A model generated the notes under the pieces. It made no database searches. It worked only from the letters and a program-made list of their open reading frames with translations, and was not told where the DNA came from. DNA of 64,000 nucleotides from contig OX463854.1 in assembly GCA_949825065.1 (NCBI GenBank), positions 19,034,103 to 19,098,102 of the forward strand, written 5' to 3'. The translations under genes were made by a program, and so were the position numbers. This DNA comes from Odontocerum albicorne. Lineage: Eukaryota; Arthropoda; Insecta; Trichoptera; Odontoceridae. Shown here piece after piece: positions 1 to 12,300 of this stretch (position 1 is its first letter; every line of letters starts with the position of its first letter).

Positions 1-144
1 TACGATAATGACATTTTACATCTGACAATTTTAACCATAACTTACTGGTGGCGCCAACTTTTGTCAAACGGCGGTGACTTATTTGTACACCCAATATATA
101 TTCAATATTCTATTTGTGAATACAATTAGAGTATTCCTTTCCAG

Positions 145-343
145 ATACATGTATGGAGAAGGAGTGAATGGTAAACTTGACATAACCGTCTCTTCAGACT
201 CTTATGATTCCCAGAAGATCAACAATGTGGTGGAACTGAATGACTCTCGAGGTTGCTATAACTACACCCTAAGAACCAAGACCTTGGGCTTCAGTGGTTC
301 CCATGAAGAACCTAAATTTGTCATTGCAAACATTGGATTTCAG
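145..343 (+). CDS. TEP-like gene, first exon in window (MG3 region)
   Basis: The acceptor follows a pyrimidine-rich tract ending TTTCCAG at 144, and the donor GT is at 344. The product begins YMYGEGVNGKLDITV, the typical start of an MG3 strand in TEP/A2M proteins. It enters at codon position 3 and leaves in phase 0. Confidence 0.88.
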
Positions 344-3300
344 GTATTTGATCTCTTTTGTGTATTGTTTCATGATCTAAGAGTGGCAATCCACAAATCT
401 TTCATGTATTTCATACGAAAGAACATTCAACCACTTCCAATATGTGGTGTTGATGCAGAATATTGGATATGTTGTTTATAGTTAAGATATTAACGTTGTG
501 GAGGTTTAAAGACATTGGAATTAATTTTTATCAAACACTGTTTATTTCACTTTTTTGTAACGGTATAACCCTACCGGTTTCAAGGCTTTCACCTCATCTT
601 CAGTCTTGTTTGTGCTCCCCTGAAGATGAGGTGAAATCCTTGAAACCGGTATGGTTATACCATTACAAAAAAGTGGAATAAACAGTGTTTGATAAAAATA
701 AATTACAAGAATATTGGATAAGTTGTAACAGGATTATTTGCAAATGAAGAAGAATCGAACCTCTGAAAAATTTATCCTTTGCATTATTAATATTTTCGAA
801 TTCATAAGAATTGTTTATTTAAAATATTTTAATCAATTTATTAAAATTAAAATCTTTCCGTTAGTTGACCACACACAATTTTTGTTGTGGGTGTTCCATA
901 GTAACATGACGACAGTCTGATATAAATACTACTCTCATAACAAACCGCAATAATTCTGTCTGAAGAGAGCCTCGGGATAGGAGGTAGAAACACGTGTTGC
1001 GGAGATTAATGTAATTAGTGGATTAAAAAAAGTAATTTATTATTAAGTATAGTTGCTATTTTATTAAAAAATGTTGACAGGAAGAAGGAACCAAAGTGTG
1101 GAAAAACACATCAGTTATTACTCATGTGTCCAGACAAGTGGTAAATGTGCATTATGTCAACAAGTATCACACGTACTTCAAGCTGGGTCTGCCCTACACA
1201 GTCAAGGTAACAAAACAGTTCACATTTATTGAATGCCTTTATACTCATGTCTAATATTGAATAGAATAATCATTGTAATATAACTGCAGTTTGAATATGT
1301 TACAAATTTACAACCTCTGTGACCTGATTGATAAGATGCCTTCTAACCTGGGCGTTACGGGTTCAATTCCCATTGGAACCAAATTTATTTTAAAAATGGT
1401 TCCAGTCTGGTTTTTGCTGAAAACCTTATTAACACATTTTTTGCGGGAAATGATAAAACTCGTTCTATCCCGTTTTATAATAGAGAGCGGGAGACGAGTT
1501 TACTCGTTTTGGTTTGCCAAGCGGTGGTATGCGGGAAACTTGTAAACACGGTCGCCAAATGGGGTGGGAACTTCGCGTTATCTATTGTAAGGGGTACCTA
1601 ACGCATCTACCTGTTGATACAATGAGGTTGGGTGATAACAACACAAAAGGCAAAATAAAAATAATAGCGGTTATGTTTACAAAAAAATATGTTTCAATGA
1701 TAACAAATCGGGATCTTGTTTTAGCATTGTTGATCGTTTCTCTAGTGACTCCAGTGTACTGCTTTCGTTCGGAAGTCTTAGTATCGTGTTTCTGAGTTCA
1801 TTCTGCTTTTACGAAGTATTTTATTTTGTTTTGAATTATCGAATTTTCGTAGAAAATACCTAACTATCGTGGTGTATTTGTTCAAAAACTTTTTTTACTT
1901 CGCCACTTTTTACTGCCACTGTTTTTTTTTGTGATAAACTATTTTTGAAAGTTAATTTTATTGTCCCTGAACATGAATCAGGATGCAAACGAGAGTGATG
2001 ATGAATTGTTTGCTGACAATTTATCTAATTATTCCTGCCAAAGCGACATAGAAGATTTTTCCGATTCCGAGGATGACGATGATAGTGAAGAAGATATTAT
2101 TCCTCTGCCATCAACTTTTTCCCGAAGACGAATTTATAAGATTCTTATAAGATCTATTGAAAATTTCGTAATTATATTGTAATTTTATGTTAATAAAATA
2201 ATTTTGATGGTGAAAGAGTATTTTTTTCTATGTTTACCTAGAATGTAGTAATTTTGTGTGAGTAAAAAATAGAGCAACCCATATTTTGCATAATAAAGAT
2301 ATAGATAGTTCTATTCTTAGTAAGATACAAAAAGTTTTTCGAAAAAATACTAATTAGTTTGAGAGATATGGTTTTTTTACGAAAGTCTAATTTTGGCGCA
2401 AAAAAGTCTAAAAGTACCCGCATTGCGTCATCACTTGTCGCGAAAAGTACCCGATTACAATGTTTTAATATATTTCTGTTTGGTTAGAAGACATTGCCAT
2501 ATGACAATAATCCTACCAATAACATATTGTAGTTCTATTTCCAAACACACAAAGAATAAAAAAAAGAAGCAAAACAAAATATTAATCTATTTAACAATTT
2601 TACAATATATCTTATAATAATAAAAAAATTTATAAGTAGTGATATTCCAGAAATAAAAGAAAACAAAAACAAGCCACGTAAAAAATTACAATCATAATAA
2701 AAATACTTTTAACACAAGTATGCAAATACATATGTCGAAATTCTCTTGTAAAGACAAAAATTTAACAATACACATTATTATTACAATACAGGACCGCCCC
2801 AAGGCGACTAACCCGCATTGTACCAAACTGGGTATCACTCTTAACATTCATTTAGAAAGAAAAGTATAGTTGCATGCATATAAACAAGACAATAATTAGA
2901 AATAAAAATAAATCGGCACATTCATAATTTAAACAATAAATTTTTTGAATGATATTAAAAAAAGTAAGATGGGAAAGAAAAATATTATGAAGGTTAAATA
3001 AAAACACACTTTGTCATTAGATATGTAGTATAATATTTTTCAATTTACTGTTTGAAGCAAACCAATAAGGATGAGAGTCTTATGGTACCCTGTAACTAGT
3101 TTCAGAATCTTACGTCATGGACGTCAGTGTGAATATTGAATAGTGATGAACTGGAAATCTCCAAAGGCAATCTTTAACTTCTGATAGATGTTGAACATTT
3201 TCTTTCGAGATAATATACCTAAAATTTGAGATAGTAATTTTAAAATTTTCAATAAACTTTTTAATCTAGTTCTATGTAATTTGTTTTTTAAGTGTCATAT

Positions 3301-6300
3301 TTTACATGTTTTGTGTTTTTAACATCTTGTGTAGTAATTTTATAAAACCAGAGAATTTTTCATAAAATATATTAAATTATATATGGTTTTAAATATGCTC
3401 GTATTAACTTCATTTCATTATCTATGATTGCAAGGTTCGAGTATTGGATTGGAGCCACAAAGCAGTAGCCAATGCTACAGTTCAGTTCTGTAAAATATTG
3501 AATGATCAGACTGAAGAAGTGGACAACTTCCAAGAGTCTCAGGTTCTGTACGATATGAGAACTCCCCTTTCACAGAACAATAGCAATATTGGAGACAAAG
3601 CTACCAAGAACTTGATTGACGAGTGCCATACTGATACTACGGATCAAAAGGGGCATGCCTTGTTCACTTTTACAGTCTCCCCTGAACAGAATCCTGATAG
3701 AATTCAACTCAAGGTGAGTTGGTCAATTTACTACAAGTATAAATTTATGTATAGACCAGAAAGCGTTTTAAAAATGATCAACCAAAATGACAATTCTATC
3801 ACACATGTTTAACAAAAACTAATGGGTCATTTTTTATATTGGTATTTTTCTATTTAGCTATTTGACACCTTTTTCATTTTGTCAGGAACTCAAGGGTGTC
3901 ATAAAATACTTTTTCCATGTTGGTTTGTATTTCGGCACCCCACATCTTCCCACAGTAAAGACGCAATGAATTTCCTTATCATAATACTAGTGGATGATGT
4001 AAGTGTCCAATTCATAGAGTCCCTAAAGTAGACTATAGAACAGGACAGCTCTTGGTCAATTATAGGTGGTATTCTTAATACTCAATCACCTCCAACAGCT
4101 CTTCCGTATTGTGATGATTATATGCATTACTGCATCTGAAGACATTTGTCACATTCTCCTAAGGTATCTGTTCTTAAAATTAAGCATTCAGAGCCATACA
4201 GTAATATTGGCAGGATAAGGTGCCATATGCTCTTATTATTATTTAATCAATCAAATTTAAAATTATTCAACAGAAGTAAAAGGTTGCTCGAAACAATTAT
4301 AAAGACAAGTCTTGTTTGTGCTGCCTGATGATGAGGGTAAAGTCTTGAAACCGGTAGGGTTTTACCATTACAAAAAGTGGAATAAACAGTGTTTGATAAA
4401 ACAAATGACAATGTCTTTAAACCCCTACAATATTAATGCCTTAACTATAAATAGTATAGACTATTCTGTCTTTTTTCATTATTAAATTATACGGGGCGTG
4501 TTTATTAAGTAAGCTCATTTGAAAATTACCACTGATAAAAACTAGGAAGCAAGAAAACATTTTGTTGCAGTCAGATTTATGTTTAATGTTACATGTGAGT
4601 AATTTACAATGAGTATGACAATAAACAATCCCACTATCTGGGAGGTTGCTATGATCTAATTTTGTTTTCAAAAACAATAGTGGTGCTGAAACTCACAGAC
4701 AATTTTGTAAGGTTTATGGGCCAAATGTTTTAAATGACAGGAAAGTTAGATAGTGGTGTAATTTTTTTGGGAAGGGAGAACAAATATCAATGACAAAGAG
4801 CATATCAGTCGATCGATCATAAGATCGGAGCTGTAAAGAGGGTGATAAAAAAGTTTTTACCACCCACTCTACAGCCCTGATCCTGCAACAAGTGATTACC
4901 ACCTGTTTATGCACTTAAAGAAATGGCTTGCATCGGGTGCGGTTTGAAAATGGTGAACTGAAGAACGGCATTAATGAATGGTTCAATACACTGGCAGCAA
5001 ACGGGCTTTTTTGACAATGGAATAAGGATCTGGTGACAAATATCGAAATTGTATCTCTTGACTGTAATTAAATTATTTTTATCTCTTGTGGCTTTTTCTC
5101 ATTTCAAAACAGATCTTACTTAATAAACATGCCTTATATTTGAGTCGTCTTATGTTTCACGAGCTCTCTCATTTCAAGTAAAGGAATTTAATTTGACTAT
5201 AATATATTTTGTTTCCCAGACAATAGTGTTGGACCATCCACTGCACGAGTTTGAGCAGGGGCTGGAGGAGATGCGCTTTGCATCCGCATCGCTAGTGATG
5301 CAGTCATGGGGTGGGGCAGGGACGCGTATGGAGGTGGATGCTCCGCAAGCTGGGCCTACAGATCTGCGTGTCGGTACTAGACACAATTTTCCCATCTATC
5401 TCACTGTCCAAAAGGATGAGAAAATACGACCAATTATTTTACATTATGCAGTAAGTTTTACACTGTAGTAGTTATTAAAAAATAACATCACTCAGAACAA
5501 TCCTCCATTGTAATGTATTACGGTTTCGTTGTATACAGTACAACCTGGTGGGTTTATTTGCCTATGGAGATGTCTTCCAACCAACCAAAAAGATAACAAG
5601 GCCTTAAGTGAAAACCAGACTGAAATCCTTTTTAAAAGTGATGGATGCCAACTGGAATTGAACCTGCAACCTCCGGGTTGAGACAGGCGTTTTACCTACT
5701 AGGCCACAAAGGGGCTCTATCTGAATACACATATGTTTCTCATACATATTTTATTTTAATTCATCCAAGAATACAATAAATGTATTTCAATTCAACTAGT
5801 GTCAAATAAACAATACATCCATTTATATCTGTGCAGTTTACTTTGAGTGCACGGGTGCCGACGAAACCAGACAAAAATTTTATGACTAAATTCGGACAAT
5901 GTTAGGTTACGCAACAAAAATGTTTTAATTATAGAAGATTTTAATTTGAATAACGAATCCACGGAAGTATTGTTGGATTATGACTGTTTTCTTCAAACCA
6001 ACGATCTTGTCCAATACAATTATATAAAGAATGAATACGGCAATATGCTAGACCTAGTATTGAGCAATACCAACTGCAAGGTGGACAGATTGTTGGAGTG
6101 CTTTGTAAAAGAGGATAAACATCACCCGACACTCCGTGGGGGTCCAGGTGAGGTGCGCGGACCAAGAGAAGGGCCGCATCTACCACCCTCCACTACCCAG
6201 GGCTTCTCCTCCCTCCCCGCGCGACTCCCGCCCTACATATAACTACTATAAGGCAAACTTTTTACTTTTAAATAACATTTTACTACACTTCGAATGGAAC

Positions 6301-9300
6301 ACTGTAGTATAGATAATATTGACGAAGCTGTAGAGTACTTCCATAGTGTCATTTACGGAACACTAGATATCTGCGTCCCACAGGAACATAATCTACTAAA
6401 TTTGCCCAATTATCTAGTTTACTTAAATGTCGATATAATCCGAGATCTCAAAAATAAAAACAAACTTTATAATAATTATCTTCTAAGCAGAAACCAGGCT
6501 GACTACTTAGAATACTCGAGGCTGAGAGACAAATTAAAAACTCAAATAAAACAATCGTGCCATGAGTATTTAGCCAAGATAGAGACTGACATCCGAAACA
6601 ACCCTTCGAATCTTTGGAATCATGTAAAGAATATAAAAGCGAACAAAACTAGCTTCAAATTTATGAAACTGGGAGACAGTATAATCGAAGACCCCCATAA
6701 GATTGCAGAAAACTTTGCACAATATTTTCAATCAGTTTACCTAGATTCGACGGCTAAATATGACCTAAAATATATATTAAATAGTTTATCAGACAAAAGA
6801 ATATCTCTATTCTAATTCTAAGGAACATGTGTTGAAAAGCATAAACTCTTTGCAAACCGACAAAGCAATCGGACCAGATGGGTTATCAGCCGACATTTAC
6901 AAAGTCTATGCAGAATACATGTGTGATCCCATTTGCTACATATTTAACTTGAGCATAAACACCAATACATTTCCCGTAAGCTGGAAGACAACCAGGGTCT
7001 ACCTTATCTTCAAATCGGGAGACCCGTTAGACTTTCACAATTACAGATCTCTAGCTGCTCTCTATGCTTCCAAAAATTTTCGAAACTGTACTGTGCAACC
7101 AATTGAGCCACCAAGTATCATCAAGACTTATTAGAAACCAGCATGACTTTTTGCCAAAATGATCAACTGTAACTAACCTTCTCTTTCTCATACAACAGCT
7201 TGCATCAAATTGAGATGAACTTTCCCAAATGGACGTAATATATACAAACTTCCAGAAAGCTTTCGACAAAGTTGATCACAATATACTAGGCTAGTCAAAA
7301 AGTTTTGAAAGCGGAAATGAAAATACATTTTTTTTGGGGGGAAATCACTTTTATTGCTCAGTATAGTCTCCCATAAGATCAATACACTTGGTCCAATGAT
7401 CTTCCAACTTTGTTGTCCCATCACGGAAGTGACTTCCTGGAAGGCCTGCAAAATACTCCTCTACGACGGCTATAACCTCTTCGTTTGATGAAAAATGCTT
7501 TGTGCACACAGTTTGCACAAAGCATTTTTCATCAAACGTTGTGCACCCATTGTGCACACAGTTTTTTGAAACCCAAAACTTCAGCCAAAATATGCCATGT
7601 TGTTCCATGTGAGATGCCTATGGCATCAGCTATCACATCCACAGTCGATCGATGATCTTCCAAAACCATATCCTGTATTTTCGCTATGATTTCTGGTGTT
7701 GATGCACTTTTTGGACGTCCTGAGCGTGGATCGTCTTCAACGCTTGTACGGCCACGCTTAAACTCCAAAACCCATCGGTGAACGGTTGGAAATGAAGGAG
7801 AACTCCTTTAATACTTTCACCATCTTTGCATGGATCTCAGTAGCCGATAAACCTTCCAAAACAAAGAATTTAATCACTGCACGATATTCGGATTTTTCCA
7901 TTGTTAAAAAATACACTGACACGTCAATTTCAAATGGCTTGTAAACAAAGAATGATTTGACAGATCGAAATGAAATTTTGAGTACGTTCTTATGAAAGAT
8001 GAAATATTAAAATGGCGTAGAAATTTTGGTTTACTGCTCCATAGATGTCGCTTTCAAAACTTTTTGACTAACCTAGTATTACTTAAGAAAATGCATAACC
8101 TTGGCTTCAGCAATAATCTAATTGGATTATTTGCATCATAGCTAAAAGAAAGATCTCAATACGTAACAATCCGGAATAAGTCTTCTGTGGAATTCATTGC
8201 AAGATCTGGTATACCATAAAGATCTAATTTAGGTTCCCTTTTATTCCTCATATTAAAAACGATATTCAAAATTCCATAAGTCACTCGACATGTTTTTTGT
8301 TCGCTGACGACTTGAAAATTTTCATAACTGTGCACAGTTACAACAAGACCTAGACTCTAGTTTCCTGGACTGAGCAAAATCATCTCCTGTTCAACATAAA
8401 TAAATATGTCTGTGTCACCAATCGTTTTCACCAATCCACCATCAGTTTACTATACAGGGAGTAGCATTAAACAGAGTTTCTGAATTCAAAGATTTGGGCG
8501 TAACCTTTGATGTCGGACTCACGTTCGTTAACCATGTTTCGCATTTGATATCGGACTGTTACAAAGTACTCGGTTTTATAATGAGAATAAAAAGAGAATT
8601 TAACAGTACTGATATCCTTCGAAACTTATATAATTATTTAATAAAAACCAAATTAGAATATGCATCTACAGTTTGGGCTCCTCATCAGTTCAAATATAAA
8701 AACAATATAGAACAAATACAAAAAAAAAACCTCAGATATCTATGGTACAGAACAAATGGCGATTATCTAAAATATGCTCACCATGTCGAATTTCTCATGG
8801 TGTGTAACTATAGAAGCCTCGAAACAAGAAAGCAAGAACCCATTGCGATATTCCTACTAAAGGTTTTTCAAGGTTGCTTTAACTGTCCCGCGATTCTAGA
8901 AGCTCTAAGTTTATATATATCTAGACCAGCTCCAAGATTGGAGACTAATCACCATTTCTCCATAGATTTTAATTTAATTGCGATACTATGATGTTATGCC
9001 AGTCGGACAAAAATGTTGTAACAGCAGAACATTCAATTTGACAATGATTATAACGAAATAAATTTTTAATAAAGGAATAATTAAATTCTACGATGGTACA
9101 CATACATCTTTCAGAAAAGAACATGGTTGTGGAATCATATTCTATCTGTATAGTTATTATCTTGTTTTTCCAAAGCTATTTGGATGTTTCTTAATGCTCA
9201 CCAGTGACATTCAAGATTTGGCATTACAGTTCTTTTTGATTACCAGTGGCATTAAAGAAGCTAATCCTGGTTAAGAAGGGGAATGTTTTTTAAAAGTTGT

Positions 9301-12300
9301 TTTGTTATTAGTTTATCACACGTCCTGGCACCCCTTTCCGTTTTACCACAACGACCCAGTGCCCGCAAGACCGCCGCAGCAGTCAGAGTGCATATGGAAC
9401 CACCACAGAGAGCTCAGAGTGCCCTGGTCAGGGCAGCATGGAACAGGGGCAAATGTATAGAATGCTGATCCCCGTGAAGGCCTCCCACCAGATGTGCCCC
9501 TACAGCTACCTGCTGGTTTACTTTATGCGTGATGATGGGGAACTAGTTGTGGCCAGCAGGCACTTCCGAGTCAGTGACTGCTTCTCCAATAAGGTGATTT
9601 TTATAACAATAAAACAAATTGTCTTTGCTCAAAATCTAGCATATGAAAAATTTGTGAAATTGAAATGGGAATATTTTTTTCCTATAAAAGTTTTAATTTG
9701 ATTGATTTTTAGAAACAGTATCTTATTTTCCATTTTGTGAATATAGAGAACCACTTCATTAGGCAAGGCCTGTGATCAAGTGGTCCCATTCCTTAATCAC
9801 AAACTCCATATATTTGTCCTAAATACTGAACTACTCAGCTAAAACATTCACACTTTGCATTCACATCCTTATTTGCTGACCACATATGTTTCAAATTTTG
9901 AGTAGTGGCAACAAGTGCATGAAATATGGTTATGAGAAAATGCTTTTCGAAGATAAGTTTTTTCATTTATTTTGTACTTAGAAATAAATTTTCCTTTTGC
10001 TTTGTATCACATTAATTTTATTGATAAAAACCTTTTTTGTACAATAATTCAGACATATTTTGAATTGCTACAATTCCTTAATGTTGCAGTATTTCTTTCG
10101 GGGTTGCAACTCTTTATTGCCATGATATTACTTCCCAATCAGCTTGTGACTACTTGCGTCTCTGTTGTGAGTTTATATAAAAACAAACAATTTTTTTAAC
10201 TATTAATTTAAGTTATTTATTGTGTATATGACTATTACAATATAGTATACACATTGAAATATGCCAATATCCGAAGTAGCCCAAAGCTATCCAAAGTATT
10301 CAGAAGAGATGAAACCCTTCCAATAAGCATAGCGGTTGGGAGACCCGTTCTTTTATCAGTGATTTAGAACATTTGTTATTAACATAATGCAACCAATGAT
10401 TATAAAAGATTGCATGATGTGTAGGTGGAGCAGCAATGGATCTCTGATGTGGTTCCCCCCTCTTCCACAGCACGGTTGCAGCTGCGCTCTGTGGGACCGG
10501 CCCTGTGCCTTCTAAGTGTCTCCAATAGTGCTCTGCAGCACGTGGCCACTCATGTCACTGTGCATGATCAGATTATCAATCGACTTACAGCTTTTGTGGA
10601 CTCCAGGGAAAATCAGACCACGAATGCAGCCACTGGAGAGGTTTGCTTTAAAGGTAATTAATTTCAAAACAACGCACAAGTTCAGATGACATACCTAGAA
10701 AGTCAATATAGTGTATTGTAAAATATTACAGTTTATTGGTGAAAGCAAATAGTTTTGTGACAAGTTTAATGTATAGTCAAGTTATTTTGTGTTACATCTG
10801 TTAGAAATTTACCAAAATTACGATACGGTAGGCCATCGCTTTTACTTCTTTCTTGATATGAGGATACTCAAAAAGGATTATTTCCTGATTTCTTGACACT
10901 TATATTTTCCATAAATTTTGTGTTATATGTTTATTGTTTATGAATCGTTCTACATATAAATATATAAGCTAAAAATATATCTATAGGTATACTAACATCT
11001 ATTATATTAAATTATTGTTTTTAATTTCAATAACCACCAAATTATGCCAGTTAGTTATTTTAATTTTAATAAGCGCTAAGTATGTTAGAAATATCAGGTT
11101 TGCAAAATCAATATGTATAATCAAATTTCCAAAACGCTTGTAACATAACAACTACTGATGAAATTTGACAGCTATTCATACAACTCCATACAAAATTTTT
11201 TATAATTTTACTAAAAGGGGTGTAATACAAGTAGTGCTCATGTTTATTAATATAACCTTTATTTGTGTAACAAATTACTGTTATGAGGAAAACATGGTGA
11301 AATGCAATGTAAAGATATACAAAAAAACACAATAATTGCATTGTATTGAAAAAAAATACTATTGTACCTCATGATTGATAGATTTGTCCATTAATAAATG
11401 TATGCTTTTATTAATAATTCATAACAAATTCATCAGAAATATTACAAACAAAACCTCCTCACAATGAACACAATACTGTTTACCGCTTAGTGAATGACGA
11501 TCAGTCAATCATAGCGTGTTTTCAATATTTTTTAGTTTCATAAAAAATATTTATTTAATAGAAAAATTAGTTTAATATTCGAGACAAGCTCTTACCATTT
11601 CATATTTGTTATGTGTTAAAAACTATCCATAGTCTGCAAATATCCTATTAATTTTCAAATATGTGTTTCAGATTTGCCCCCTGAAGCAGACAGTGGAATG
11701 ATAAAATCTTATGAAAATACTCTCAAAACATTCTTCAGCACTGGAATGAGTTTATTGACAGACACACTCCCACAGCAAGTGGTCTGTCCTCAATTTAGTC
11801 CTCTTAACCACATCCAGCAACCAGCTGAGCTTACGTCTCAGGACAACTATCCAAAAGACAGGGTGTACTTCCCAGAATCCTGGCTATGGAATATACATGC
11901 AATGGATTCTATTGGAATTCTAGACATAACTACCACAGTTCCCGATGAAATCACTAAATGGGACACACAAGTCTATTGCATCAGCAGGTTTGGTATCGCC
12001 ACATCTGTCAAACCAGAGGCAGGAATATTGAAAGTTATGCAGGCGTTCTTTGTGGATCTGGTAACACCAAAAGTGATAAAGAGAGGAGAAGATGTTCATA
12101 TGTTTTATAAGGTTTTCAACTACATGGATCAGGACATACCGGTAATATATATTTATATAAGATTTTTAATTTCGTATTTTATTCTGCATTAACACCTGAC
12201 GATTGGATAGAACTCTCGAGAATGATGGCACCTGGAGACCAACTGTCTTGGCCTATTAAAACCTGACGATTGGATAGAACTCTCGGGAATGATGGCACCT

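Noticed and set aside
1315..1385. Possible tRNA gene
   Set aside because: There is a B box, but no cloverleaf with paired acceptor arms could be drawn, and the sequence continues into a repeated SINE body. The same applies to 5640-5720 and 55885-55945.
6136..6238. GC-rich patch suspected to be a foreign insertion
   Set aside because: One frame continues into the LINE (SPRDSRPTYNYYKANF), so it is most likely part of the LINE itself.
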